Shown in pieces: positions 19,261 to 29,159 of a stretch of 64,000 bases of DNA. Position 1 is the stretch's first letter; the number at the start of each line of letters is the position of its first letter. Below the pieces are notes generated by a model. The model was not told where the DNA came from. It saw only the letters and a list, made by a program, of their open reading frames with translations, and did not search any database. The position numbers were made by a program, and so were the translations under genes. This DNA comes from Tricholoma matsutake (taxonomy: Eukaryota > Basidiomycota > Agaricomycetes > Agaricales > Tricholomataceae): positions 3,162,001-3,226,000 of the forward strand of contig AP026546.1 of NCBI GenBank assembly GCA_026075535.2. The letters run 5' to 3'.

Positions 19261-20531
19261 ACCATGATGACAGGTGGGAAACAACTTGGTCAGCCAAATT
19301 GTTTCCCACAAATCTTGGCATTTTTTGAAGAACTCCATGCCTTACCTGCAGTTGGACGAGGAGATTGTGGTCCTTGTTCATTACCTCAAGTTCCAACAGG
19401 TAGGGATCTGCATGGGTTTGGCATACCCATGAGGGAACAACACCAACAACACCAACAACACTAAAGACAATGACAACGCTAGCAGCAAGAACAACAATAC
19501 CACAGCAATAGCAACCCTAACAATGGCACATTGGACAGCACTTGGGGGTGTCGCTCCCTCCTCATAAGTTTCATTCATTTTATTCTTTGCTTTTACACTA
19601 AATCTACTGGTTTTACAGGCTAACACTCATGACACTGCCCAACGCAACGACATGAACACACCAGCTGCCACGTCACACCAACCGCCCCACAAGGGACTGC
19701 GATGCCAGATAACAGGAGGAGCAATGCAGGGGAAATACTCGGGAGGTGATACCTCTCGAGCTGTTCCTATGTTCTTTTTTTTTTGTTTCTCAATCTTCTT
19801 TTTTACTGATTTTGTTCATCTTACTTCTGTAGGCAACACCATAGGGTGGTGACATGTCCCCCACACCTCACGATCCGCCACATGAGCCAGGGAGCCAAAA
19901 ACAATGCCAAGGGACTTCAGTGACACCAAGGCCACACCTCCAGCATCCCAACCTGCCACGTCAACACCACAAATGAAGAGCACCAATGACACAATGGGGA
20001 GGACTGTGAAGACAGCGAAGATGAAGACGAAGATGAAGGCAAAGATGGCAAAGATGAACACAAAGGCAAAGATGGCAAACAAGGCCAAGGACAAGGATGG
20101 AGACAAGGACAGGGATGAGGATGGCAGCGACGATGCGGGTCCCGGGCCCTCTGGTATGTTTTTCATTTCTTCTTTTTTATTATTTTACTAATCTTACATT
20201 GGTTTTAGTTACTATGAGGTGGAAGGGTGTGCCTCCCAAGCTAAACTTATCTTCTTTTCTTCTTTTTCATCCTCATCTTTTGTTACTTACAACTTCTATG
20301 AACAGAGTGCAACGGAGTGGAGAGCAAAACAGTGGTGATGCACGTCAATGACCAAGGGCCAACAAGCAACACAGGAACACAGGGCTGCCAACCACAATGA
20401 TGGAATGATGAGACCAGGGCCACCAAGGCACAGGAGCACAAATGACTGGGAATACCGACGATGACAGCGACTCAGCACCAACGAGGTCCAGCCAACAACA
20501 AAACCACTGGGAAGCCCTAACAATATGCGGG
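19261..20531 (+). other. Low-complexity, intron-studded sequence (left part)
   Basis: Short CA/AC/GA-rich segments of about 80-200 bp alternate with T-rich segments of about 50-70 bp that look like introns: they start at GT, carry a TACTAAT/CTAAT-like branch sequence and end TAG or CAG. Clear cases end at about 19617, 19833, 20210 and 20304. Coding potential is poor: one frame gives KMKTKMKAKMAKMNTKAKMA. The sequence continues at 26589 on the other side of the gypsy-A insertion, with the same pattern. No protein family is recognised. Confidence 0.5.
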
Positions 20532-20536
20532 GAGCA

Positions 20537-20962
20537 TGTAAGGGGACTAAGGGGGTGCCCTGTGTGTTTTTCCTATTTTTTATGTTCGTCCCATATTTTT
20601 CCCCACCTCATTTCCTTCTATTCTTCATTTTCTATGATTTTTCCGGATTTTATTACTAATTTTCCCTTGCTATCATGTTTGTATATGTTGACACTTTTAT
20701 ATTTAGAGGCGGAGTACCCCTTCCGACACATACCCCTTGGTATGATGTCATTCGGCGGCCTTGATCCGCCTATCTCCGCCTTTTTCTATTTTTAGGTTAT
20801 ATTTGATTTTTGTCGTCTTCACATATACTGGGCATCAGCAAGGGGATCCTTAGAGTTTTCTCTTCGGATTTCCCTTTGCTAGGTGCGCCCCCAATGCCTG
20901 TATTATGTAGTATAATTTTAACTTCGGATTTCCCTTTGCTAGAGGCTTAGGTTGCCCTTATA
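20537..20962 (+). repeat. gypsy-A 5' LTR (426 bp)
   Basis: It has TG..TA ends. It contains a TATAC box (20824), a predicted transcript start at 20852, and two copies of CTTCGGATTTCCCTTTGCTAG (about 20873 and 20923). It looks identical to 26158-26583. Confidence 0.95.
20824..20861 (+). promoter_or_regulatory. gypsy-A promoter: TATA box and predicted mRNA 5' end
   Basis: TATACT at 20824 lies 28 nt before AGAGTTTTCT (20852-20861). That decamer is complementary to the PBS decamer AGAAAACTCT at 20965-20974, so the transcript is predicted to begin at 20852 and fold back to prime itself. The spacing of TATA to start is right for pol II. Inference from sequence only. Confidence 0.6.
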
Positions 20963-20964
20963 GT

Positions 20965-20974
20965 AGAAAACTCT
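20965..20974 (+). promoter_or_regulatory. gypsy-A primer-binding site (self-priming type)
   Basis: AGAAAACTCT lies two bases after the 5' LTR and is complementary over 10 nt to AGAGTTTTCT in the LTR. The same two-base gap and same arrangement occur in gypsy-B. No tRNA 3' end is recognised. Confidence 0.65.
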
Positions 20975-21128
20975 CCCCTAAGGCCCGAAAATCGCGAACG
21001 CGCTGCCCAAAATAGGCAGGTACGGACTGGACGACGCTTCCCAAAGCTCCACAGAGTCCCTACACACCGTTCCAGATACTCTCGCCTTTATTGCGCCGCC
21101 ATTTTCGCCAAACGCGCTCCCTAGCGAC

Positions 21129-22247
21129 ATGGACGCATCAGAACGCTTCGACGCGCTTGAAAGCGACGTTTCCGGAATGCGCGCGCAAATCGACTCGCTT
21201 AAATCTACGATTGAAAACTTTGTTAGGACCCTCCAGGCTAACCCTACGACTAATAGTTCCCCCTTCACAACTCCAAGCGCACCCAACAATGATGTTTTGC
21301 CAAACGCGTCCACTAAGGAACGTGCCCAGATCAAACCGTCCCCCCCCGCCGAATTTAATGGTGCACGTGCGCAGGGACGTGCATTCCTTAATTCCTGTGA
21401 GTTATACATTAGTCTCCAGTCGCATCAATTCGTCGATGAGGCTGCAAAAATTTATTGGGCCTTCACATACATGAAATCTGAACGCGCCTATCTCTATGTG
21501 GACCGTGTCCTATGTCAAACTAAAGAACTCGGTTCTCTACCTTTCTCCACTTGGGGTGACTTTCGAGCTGAGTTCATACGCCACTTCTGCCCCCTCAATG
21601 AATGCCACCGAGCAGTGACACGACTTGAGTCATCCACTTACCACCAGGGACGTCGATCCGTGGACGACTATATCGATGAGTTCAAGGATTTGGTGGACAT
21701 GGCAGGGTATGGGAGTGGGTTACCAGTGGTGGTGAAGTTCCGACGGGGGCTCAACCGAGAAATTCAGGACCAGATTGCACAGATGTTGGAAGGGCGCCCA
21801 GCGGACGATGATATCCTTGCTTGGTATGAAGCTGCTTCACTCTGTGACGAGAACCGACTCACAAATGCGGCGTTTAATGCTGCATTCCGTGCTCCAACTA
21901 CCACTCATACACCCTACACCTTCAATCGAAGCCTCCCCCGCCCTAACCCCATTCCTGCTCGTCAAACTCCCACACCAGCCGTCAATATCCCAGTACCAAT
22001 GGATGTTGATGCAGCCCGCAGCCGTGCACATAAGTTGGATCTCTGCTACCGTTGTGGGAAACCTGGACACAGGGCTGGAGCGTGTCCCCATCGTCAGGAT
22101 ATCCGCATGCTCACCCCCGAGGGACGAGACGAACTCCTGCAAGATCTGTTGGCACTTGTAGATGTTGAGGAAGCGAAGGATCAAGTTGCAGAGGAGGTTA
22201 AGCTGGAAGTTGTAGAGGAGCAGGATTTTCCTATTCGCAGCGAGTGA
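21129..22247 (+). CDS. gypsy-A gag
   Basis: 372 aa. The coiled N-terminus MDASERFDALESDVSGMRAQ is followed by a Ser/Pro linker, then the Ty3-type capsid domain (FNGARAQGRAFLNSCELYIS, FTYMKSERAYLYVDRVLC, FSTWGDFRAEFIRHFCPLNE, DDYIDEFKDLVDMAGYGSGL, VVVKFRRGLNREIQDQIAQM) and one zinc knuckle near residues 300-315 (CYRCGKPGHRAGAC). It builds the particle and binds RNA. It ends in TGA, overlapping the next ORF by four bases in the -1 frame, so protease/pol must be expressed by frameshift or re-initiation. Confidence 0.95.
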   Translation: MDASERFDALESDVSGMRAQIDSLKSTIENFVRTLQANPTTNSSPFTTPSAPNNDVLPNASTKERAQIKPSPPAEFNGARAQGRAFLNSCELYISLQSHQFVDEAAKIYWAFTYMKSERAYLYVDRVLCQTKELGSLPFSTWGDFRAEFIRHFCPLNECHRAVTRLESSTYHQGRRSVDDYIDEFKDLVDMAGYGSGLPVVVKFRRGLNREIQDQIAQMLEGRPADDDILAWYEAASLCDENRLTNAAFNAAFRAPTTTHTPYTFNRSLPRPNPIPARQTPTPAVNIPVPMDVDAARSRAHKLDLCYRCGKPGHRAGACPHRQDIRMLTPEGRDELLQDLLALVDVEEAKDQVAEEVKLEVVEEQDFPIRSE

Positions 22248-23347
22248 ATCGTACGCCCTCACTGCCTGTCCATAACCGCTTTGAAGTCTTGTCAGTTGAA
22301 TCCCTGGAGAATGAATCCATTTCTGTGACTGCTCCCCTCTCTGACCCTTCGAAGTTGGCTAAAGACGTACCTGCTCTCCCCATCTCTCCTTCTACTCCAC
22401 GTCCCAAAATTAAATCATGGGAGCGTAAACTACCATGCAAGTATATTGTGGCATCCACTCCCTCTGCACATTCCTTAAACCTAGCCATCGAACTGCAGAC
22501 GACCGACACTGGACAGATACTCGGTGTTTCTGCACTCCTGGACTCTGGTGCGACTGGTCTCTTCATCGATTCCCATCTGGTACAACAACATCGTCTAAAT
22601 ACTCGCTCACTCTCACGTCCGATACCTGTATATAACGTGGATGGATCCCCAAATGAAGCTGGTGCCATCCAAGAGGTTGCAGACCTGGTTCTCCGTTACA
22701 AAGATCATAGTGAGCGTGCCCTTTTTGCTGTCACTCAATTAGGAAAGCAAAAGGCGATTTTGGGATATCCATGGCTTCGAGACCATAACCCAGAGGTCGA
22801 CTGGCGCACCGGGGAGGTTACCATGAGCCGATGTCCATCCCGCTGTCGGACGTGTTTCACAGAAGCCAGGCAAGAACGTCGTGGACAGAAGGTGGCAATA
22901 CGACGAACTCAGAAGTGTCGTGCTGGACCCCTGCCTATACCTGAAGTGGAATTGGAAGGGGTTCCTGATCTAATGCCGGACTCGGATGATGATGATGAGG
23001 ACCCAGAGGAAGTGGAGGAGGGTGATCGGATCTTCTACACTGTGATTCGCTCATCGCATGAGGTGTGTGCCACATCGAACATATCCCAACGCCTCGCCGA
23101 GGCCTTCCACAAAAACAATGCTGCTAAATCCTCTACTAACTCCTTACTCCCTCATCTCCATGAGTTTGAAGACGTGTTCTCCAAGGAGTCATTCGACTCT
23201 CTTCCTGTGCGTAAGCCATGGGATCACGCGATCGAACTCACCCCCGGCGCAACCCCTTCATCCTGCAAGGTCTATCCTCTCTCTCCGGAGGAACAACGGC
23301 AGCTTGACCAGTTCATCGACGAGCACCTGGCCTCTGGACGTATTTGA
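22244..23347 (+). CDS. gypsy-A protease ORF
   Basis: 367 aa, opened by GTG rather than ATG, which argues for translation as a Gag fusion. The retropepsin site is LGVSALLDSGATGLFIDSHL; the domain end is AILGYPWLRDHNPEVDW. A basic, Cys-containing stretch (SRCPSRCRTCFTEARQERRG) and a strongly acidic stretch (PDSDDDDEDPEEVEEG) follow. Then comes the RT approach (HEFEDVFSKESFDSLPVRKP, YPLSPEEQRQLDQFIDEHL, ASGRI) and TGA at 23345-23347. Twelve bases after the stop the frame is the same as that of RT. Confidence 0.93.
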   Translation: MNRTPSLPVHNRFEVLSVESLENESISVTAPLSDPSKLAKDVPALPISPSTPRPKIKSWERKLPCKYIVASTPSAHSLNLAIELQTTDTGQILGVSALLDSGATGLFIDSHLVQQHRLNTRSLSRPIPVYNVDGSPNEAGAIQEVADLVLRYKDHSERALFAVTQLGKQKAILGYPWLRDHNPEVDWRTGEVTMSRCPSRCRTCFTEARQERRGQKVAIRRTQKCRAGPLPIPEVELEGVPDLMPDSDDDDEDPEEVEEGDRIFYTVIRSSHEVCATSNISQRLAEAFHKNNAAKSSTNSLLPHLHEFEDVFSKESFDSLPVRKPWDHAIELTPGATPSSCKVYPLSPEEQRQLDQFIDEHLASGRI

Positions 23348-23362
23348 CCATCGAAGTCACCC

Positions 23363-26146
23363 ATGGCCTCTCCCTTTTTCTTTGTCAAGAAGAAGGATGG
23401 CTCACTTCGACCAGTTCAAGACTACAGAAGACTCAACAACATCACGGTCAAAAATCGCTACCCACTACCCCTCATCTCCGAACTCGTAAACCAGCTCCGT
23501 GGAGCCCAATACTTCACCAAGCTCGATGTCCGTTGGGGCTATAATAATGTGAGGATAAAGGAGGGAGATGAGTGGAAGGCAGCCTTTCGTACCAACCGTG
23601 GTCTTTTTGAACCGCTTGTCATGTTCTTTGGCCTTACTAATAGCCCTGCCACCTTTCAGACCATGATGAACGACATCTTCCATGACCTCATCCTCGAAGG
23701 CGTTGTCTGCATCTATCTCGACGACATCCTCATCTTCACTCGCACGGTTGAAGAGCACTGTCGCATCACGCGCCTCGTCCTAGAGCGACTTCGACGGTAC
23801 AAACTCTACCTTCGTCAGGACAAATGCGAGTTCGAAAGGACCAAGATCGAGTACCTCGGCCTGATTATCTCGGAGGGTCAAGTGGAGATGGATCCTATCA
23901 AGGTAAATGGGGTCACAGCTTGGCCTACGCCCACGAACAAGAAGGAGGTGCAGTCTTTCCTGGGCTTCATCAATTTTTATCGGCGTTTTATCAAGGATTT
24001 CTCACATCATGCACGACCGCTGTTCGACTTGACAGGAAAGGAGGCATGGAGGTGGGATAATGCACAACAGGAGGTGTTCGAAAAGCTTAAGGAGATGGTC
24101 ACTTCCGCTCCGATCCTTACCTTTGCTGACGATTCGCGTCCTTTTCGTGTAGAAGCCGACAGTTCTGACTTTGCGACGGGCGCTGTGTTGTCTCAGCAGT
24201 CTCCGGAGGACCAGAAGTGGCATCCTGTTGCGTTCTACTCCAAAAGCCTTAGTGCTGTAGAGAGAAACTACGAGATCCATGACAAGGAGATGTTGGCGAT
24301 AATGCGTGCGCTTGAGGAGTGGCGACACTTCCTCGAGGGTGCCCAACACAAGGTGGAAATTTGGACGGATCACAAGAACCTCGAGTACTTCATGACGGCC
24401 AAGAAATTGAACCGTCGTCAAGCTCGTTGGTCCCTGTATCTATCTAGATTCGACTTCTCCTTGCACCACCGTCCGGGTCGCAGGATGGGGAAGACCGATG
24501 CCCTATCCCGACGTGCAGACCATGGGGATGGCAGCGGTGACAACCAAAACATTGTGCTGTTGCAGCCAGACCTGTTCACCATTCAGGCACTGGAAGGCAT
24601 CGTACCCCAGGGCGAGGAGCGGGACATTCTACGTGACATTCGTCGCGCAAACCGTAGCGGTTTACATGAGGATGTTGTCGCCCGAGCTGTTAAAGAACTG
24701 AGGAAGGGATCGACCCTTTCCTTACGTGCGGCAGAGTGGGCTGAAAAGGAGGACTTGTTGTATTTCAGGGATCGCATCTATGTTCCCAATGACCCAGACC
24801 TTCGCCGGCGCATCATATCCCAACACCATGACTCACAGATTGCTGGCCACCCCGGACGCTGGAAGACCTTGGAGCTCACCTCATGGAACTATTGGTGGCC
24901 ACAAATGTCACGGCTCATTGGTCAGTATTGTCGCACTTGTGACCTTTGCTTATGCACCAAGGTCCCTCGCCGCAAGCCTATTGGTGAGCTACACCCTCTT
25001 CCTGTTCCAGAGAGTCGTTGGGATGTCGTCAGCGTCGACTTTGTGGTGGAATTGCCAGAGTCAAACGGGTTTGATGCGGTGATGTGCACAGTTGACTCAG
25101 TGGGAAAACGCGCTCACTTCATTCCCACTCACACCACTGTCAGTGCCCTAGGTGCCGCTCGACTCTACCTCCACCACGTGTGGAAGTTACATGGACTTCC
25201 TGGTGCCTTCCTCTCGGATCGTGGCCCTCAGTTCATGGCAGAGTTCACTCGTGAGCTGTACCGACTCCTGGGGATCAAACTCCTCGCTTCAACTGCTTAT
25301 CACCCACAAACTGATGGCCAGACGGAGCGAGTCAACCAGGAACTGGAGCAGTACATCCGCCTCTTTGTCAATGAACGCCAGGACGATTGGGATGATCTCC
25401 TTCCTTTGGCCGAGTTCGGATACAACAACCATGTCCATGCTTCCACTCAACAGACCCCTTTCCTCTTAGACACTGGACGACATCCACGCATGGGATTTGA
25501 ACCTTGCCAAACTCCCTCACACATCAAGACAGTGAATGAGTTCACAGAACGCATGAGGGATAGCTTGGAGGAGGCAAGGGCAGCCTTAGCAAAGGCGAAG
25601 GACGACATGGCGCGATTTTACAACCAGCGCCACTCCCCAACCCCTCAGTACAAGGTTGGTGATCGAGTTTATCTTGACTCCAGTGACATCTCCACTACAC
25701 GTCCATCCAAGAAACTCGCTCATCGCTTCTTGGGACCTTTCCCCATTGTCAAGTGCGTTGGAACACATGCCTATCATCTACGCCTCCCAGCCTCCATGTC
25801 CAGACTCCATCCCGTCTTCCATGTCGTCAAATTGCTTCCAGCTCCCCCAGATCCATTCCCGGGACGCCATTCACACCCACCACCACCACCTACAGTGATC
25901 GAGGGAGAACCCCAATATGAAGTTGAGTCAATCTTGGACAGCCGTTTGCGTCGAGGAAAACTCCAGTATTTGGTACATTGGAAGGGTTATGGGTATGAGG
26001 AGAACTCATGGGTCGAAGAGTCTGACGTAAATGCCCCTCGGTTAATCAAGGAATTCCACCGACGGCACACTGCTGCACCGCGTCGCATTCAAGTCACGGA
26101 CTTTGGTCGTATACGATTTCGAATGCATCGGGGCGATGCATCTTAG
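23363..26146 (+). CDS. gypsy-A pol: RT, RNase H, integrase, chromodomain
   Basis: 927 aa from ATG; the frame actually opens at the codon after TGA 23345. RT (residues about 1-250): VQDYRRLNNITVKNRYPLPL, FFGLTNSPATFQTMMNDIFH, VCIYLDDILIFTRTVEEH. RNase H (about 260-390): [40 protein letters not shown]. Integrase (about 475-800): HHDSQIAGHPG..CRTCDLC zinc site; Asp in SVDFVVELPESNGF, Asp in LSDRGPQF, Glu in HPQTDGQTERVNQELEQY. Chromodomain (about 850-910): YEVESILDSRLRRGKLQYLV and HWKGYGYEENSWVEESDV. All catalytic residues seen are intact. Confidence 0.96.
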   Translation: MASPFFFVKKKDGSLRPVQDYRRLNNITVKNRYPLPLISELVNQLRGAQYFTKLDVRWGYNNVRIKEGDEWKAAFRTNRGLFEPLVMFFGLTNSPATFQTMMNDIFHDLILEGVVCIYLDDILIFTRTVEEHCRITRLVLERLRRYKLYLRQDKCEFERTKIEYLGLIISEGQVEMDPIKVNGVTAWPTPTNKKEVQSFLGFINFYRRFIKDFSHHARPLFDLTGKEAWRWDNAQQEVFEKLKEMVTSAPILTFADDSRPFRVEADSSDFATGAVLSQQSPEDQKWHPVAFYSKSLSAVERNYEIHDKEMLAIMRALEEWRHFLEGAQHKVEIWTDHKNLEYFMTAKKLNRRQARWSLYLSRFDFSLHHRPGRRMGKTDALSRRADHGDGSGDNQNIVLLQPDLFTIQALEGIVPQGEERDILRDIRRANRSGLHEDVVARAVKELRKGSTLSLRAAEWAEKEDLLYFRDRIYVPNDPDLRRRIISQHHDSQIAGHPGRWKTLELTSWNYWWPQMSRLIGQYCRTCDLCLCTKVPRRKPIGELHPLPVPESRWDVVSVDFVVELPESNGFDAVMCTVDSVGKRAHFIPTHTTVSALGAARLYLHHVWKLHGLPGAFLSDRGPQFMAEFTRELYRLLGIKLLASTAYHPQTDGQTERVNQELEQYIRLFVNERQDDWDDLLPLAEFGYNNHVHASTQQTPFLLDTGRHPRMGFEPCQTPSHIKTVNEFTERMRDSLEEARAALAKAKDDMARFYNQRHSPTPQYKVGDRVYLDSSDISTTRPSKKLAHRFLGPFPIVKCVGTHAYHLRLPASMSRLHPVFHVVKLLPAPPDPFPGRHSHPPPPPTVIEGEPQYEVESILDSRLRRGKLQYLVHWKGYGYEENSWVEESDVNAPRLIKEFHRRHTAAPRRIQVTDFGRIRFRMHRGDAS

Positions 26147-26157
26147 AGAGGGGGTGA

Positions 26158-26583
26158 TGTAAGGGGACTAAGGGGGTGCCCTGTGTGTTTTTCCTATTTT
26201 TTATGTTCGTCCCATATTTTTCCCCACCTCATTTCCTTCTATTCTTCATTTTCTATGATTTTTCCGGATTTTATTACTAATTTTCCCTTGCTATCATGTT
26301 TGTATATGTTGACACTTTTATATTTAGAGGCGGAGTACCCCTTCCGACACATACCCCTTGGTATGATGTCATTCGGCGGCCTTGATCCGCCTATCTCCGC
26401 CTTTTTCTATTTTTAGGTTATATTTGATTTTTGTCGTCTTCACATATACTGGGCATCAGCAAGGGGATCCTTAGAGTTTTCTCTTCGGATTTCCCTTTGC
26501 TAGGTGCGCCCCCAATGCCTGTATTATGTAGTATAATTTTAACTTCGGATTTCCCTTTGCTAGAGGCTTAGGTTGCCCTTATA
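26158..26583 (+). repeat. gypsy-A 3' LTR (426 bp)
   Basis: It looks base-for-base identical to the 5' LTR when read by eye, implying very recent insertion. It is preceded by polypurine tract 26145-26157. Confidence 0.95.
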
Positions 26584-26588
26584 GAGCA

Positions 26589-27210
26589 TGCACGACACAA
26601 AGGCGACAACTAAGGTGATGAAACCCTGAGTTGCAGCAATGCCTCCAAGATCTGGTATGTTTTCTTTTTCTTTATTTTTTTGTTGATTTGTTTTTTTACT
26701 AATCTTATCTTTATTCTAGTGACTACAGGCTACAAAATGCAGCAAATGGGCACAAACCAACACCAGGCAACACTTGGAAGGAACCTGGACCATTTGCTCA
26801 TCCATGAGTGAAGGCAGTGGTGGTGGAGTAATTTACCAATTTTGTGTTTATACATTCCATAAATAATATCATCATTGTCGACCATCAAAGCTGCTAAAGC
26901 TGACAAGGCTGAGAGGATAAGGAAAATTGAGCCATCTGAAAGGTGCTCCTTATGGCTTTTGATGATATTTGTGTGACCTTGAGATGCCTTCAGATACCCT
27001 AGCAACCCCACTCAACCTCAACACTTGTTCCTCTGAGTCCCTGGGAGAACTTTGGAGCCTTGAAAGCTCTGGGAGCATCTGGGAGCAACCCAAAGTCTCT
27101 GAAGGTGTCCTGGGACACAAGTCATTTTTCCTGATGCAACTGTTCACAATGCCGACAACCTGGGCACAGCAAAGAAAACTGCAGCCAGCAAGCTTGATGC
27201 AATTGATGGA
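26589..27210 (+). other. Low-complexity, intron-bearing sequence (right part) and leader of the DIRS element
   Basis: It continues the sequence broken at 20536. A T-rich intron-like segment begins GTATGTTTTC (about 26656) and ends TTTATTCTAG (about 26720), with a TACTAAT-like branch site. From about 26870 the sequence changes character, with possible coding fragments that lead into the RT-like ORF at 27211. No family recognised before that point. Confidence 0.45.
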
Positions 27211-29013
27211 ATGAGGCCCAAGTATCTCCATTACAATGTATGGTCAGATGAAGGAAGCAATGATGATGAAATGTTGCAGAAGAGCTGTTTGGCAGATTGG
27301 ACAGAACATGCAAAGCCATTGCCTGGAGTTCCTGTTGAGGAGTTGGAGAACCATGAGGCAATGAAGACGATCAGGGATCTACCAGATCTGTTCAAAATAG
27401 TCACCCCAATCAATGTTGACCATTTTGAGGAGTTATTGGAGACACACCCGAATTGACCTTTTGTTGAGTCAGTCTGTCGAGGACTACGTGAATGGTTCTG
27501 GCCTTGGGCAGACACGCGACATTGTGAGTGTCCTTCCATTGTTGACAAGTCACTAGGCATGCCACGAACACAAGAAGAAGTGGATTTCTTACAAGCACAG
27601 CAAGATCACAAATGATCCAAGGGGAGATTCTCTGGCTCTTTCGGCTGGGATCTTTTACCAGGAATGCATGCATCTCCTGTCCATGCCATGCTGAAACCTC
27701 ACTCAGAAAAATTGCATATGGTAATTAATCAGAGTGCCAGTGAGTATGCACTGAACTCAATGATCAAGAGGGAGGACATCAGAGGATTTCCACTGGACAA
27801 TATGTCTCATCTCGGGGAGGCATTGTTGAACTTGCATCGCACCAAGCCACACCGGATGTGGGTTCTATACAAATCAGATGTCGCTGAGGCTTTTTGACTT
27901 TTGCCCATGCATCCACTTTGGCAAATCAGACAGGTAGTGACCATAGATGGAGAACGAGACATTGATAGAGACAACTGTTTCAGAGGAAGAGGTTCTCCAG
28001 GAATTTATATTTCATTTCATGGTCTCATGACATGGATTGCCCGATACATCAAGCTGATTGAGGACCTTTGGGCATACATGGATGACTCTTTTGGTGTAGA
28101 TGAGGATGGAAATGTTGTGTGGTATCACAAATATGACCAATGGATGCCAGGAAACCAAGTGAGGCTTCTATCCCTGTGGGATGAACTCAGTATACCACAT
28201 GAACGGCACAAACAGGTGTGGGGGAAATGACTCACCATTATCGGCATTCAAGTAGATCCCAACAGTCTCACTTTCTGCCTTCCTCAGCAAGCACTGACAG
28301 ATTTACTTCAGGAACTGACAGAGTTTACTTCATGGTCAGAAGTCAACCATGGAGCTTCCTGGACTTTGCAATGTTGGCAATGACTTGCAGGGTGGATGAA
28401 CTGGGGCTTCAATGTTTTTCCCTTGCTCCAACCGGCACTAAACAGAGTCTATCCTAAAATGGCTGGGAAAGATCAACTGCTGATGAAAATCTGGGTCAAC
28501 AATGCAGTATGCGAGGACCTCACCTGGGCCACAGAACACATGCAAAGGTCACTGGGCATCAAAATTCTCTCTTCCATTTGCTGGAGCCCCAAGGATGCCG
28601 ATGTGACAGTATTTTGTGACATGTCTCTGCGAGGCATGGGTTTCTGGTATCCCGAGTGTGCGACAGGTTTTTATGCACCAGTGCCTCTGGACACTGCTTG
28701 TGACATCATCTTAGCTGCGACCATGGAACACTACTCCAAAATCATCATATATACAGATAGCATGAACACTGTCAACATCTTCCACTCTCTCAGGTGTCAG
28801 CCAGTATTCAACCCCTTGCTCCACCACTGTGTTGATATCATGATCAGGAAGGACTTCCAAATCCGGGTCCTCCATGTTCCAGGCACACAGAATGTTGTCG
28901 CTGATGCAATTTCACATGGAGAGTTCAACAGAGCGCGTTCCACTGTCCCTACTTTGCACATCACAAGTTTTCAACCCCCACATCTGTATGTGCTGGGGGC
29001 AGCCAAAAAATGA
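27211..29013 (+). pseudogene. DIRS-like element: reverse transcriptase and RNase H
   Basis: ORFs at 27211, 27664, 27901 and 28396 all lie in one frame, separated only by stops. Recognisable segments: NVDHFEELLETHPN*PFVESV, LREWFWPWADT, GRFSGSFGWDLLPGMHASPV, KPHSEKLHMVINQSASEYAL, YKSDVAEAF*LLPMHPLWQI, the catalytic IEDLWAYMDDSFGVDEDG, LAGWMNWGFNVFPLL, RNase H TVFCDMSLRGMGFWYPE and YTDSMNTVNIFHSLR, and VLHVPGTQNVVADAISHGEF. This layout is the Agaricomycete RT/RNase H unit that precedes a tyrosine recombinase. Stops after HPN, EAF, WGK and CWQ are TGA where Arg is expected. Confidence 0.85.
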
Positions 29014-29159
29014 TCTCATCCCATGTCCATGCATAGCAGCCACATAGGGAGCCATGGTCATGGGAGCACCTGGTCCACGAGCGTGCAATTGCACTGGGAC
29101 AGGCAATCGATATCAGCACTTGGAATAACTATGGCTCCGCACTCAATTCTTACCTCTCT

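Larger units (their letters stand above)
20537..26583 (+). mobile_element. Ty3/gypsy chromovirus gypsy-A, near-intact
   Basis: The two 426-bp LTRs (20537-20962, 26158-26583) look identical by eye. An exact target duplication GAGCA (20532-20536, 26584-26588) flanks it. LTR ends are TGTAAGGG and CCCTTATA. Genes on plus: gag 21129-22247, protease 22244-23347, RT/RNase H/integrase/chromodomain 23363-26146. PBS and polypurine tract (AGAGAGGGGGTGA, 26145-26157) are present. The only visible defect is one TGA between protease and RT, shared with the old minus copy. It is the youngest insertion in the window. Confidence 0.96.

Noticed and set aside
21837..22262. Antisense ORFs over gypsy gag and pol (for example 22231-22668 minus, 24002-24421 minus)
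   Set aside because: Shadows of real sense-strand coding sequence with no family similarity.
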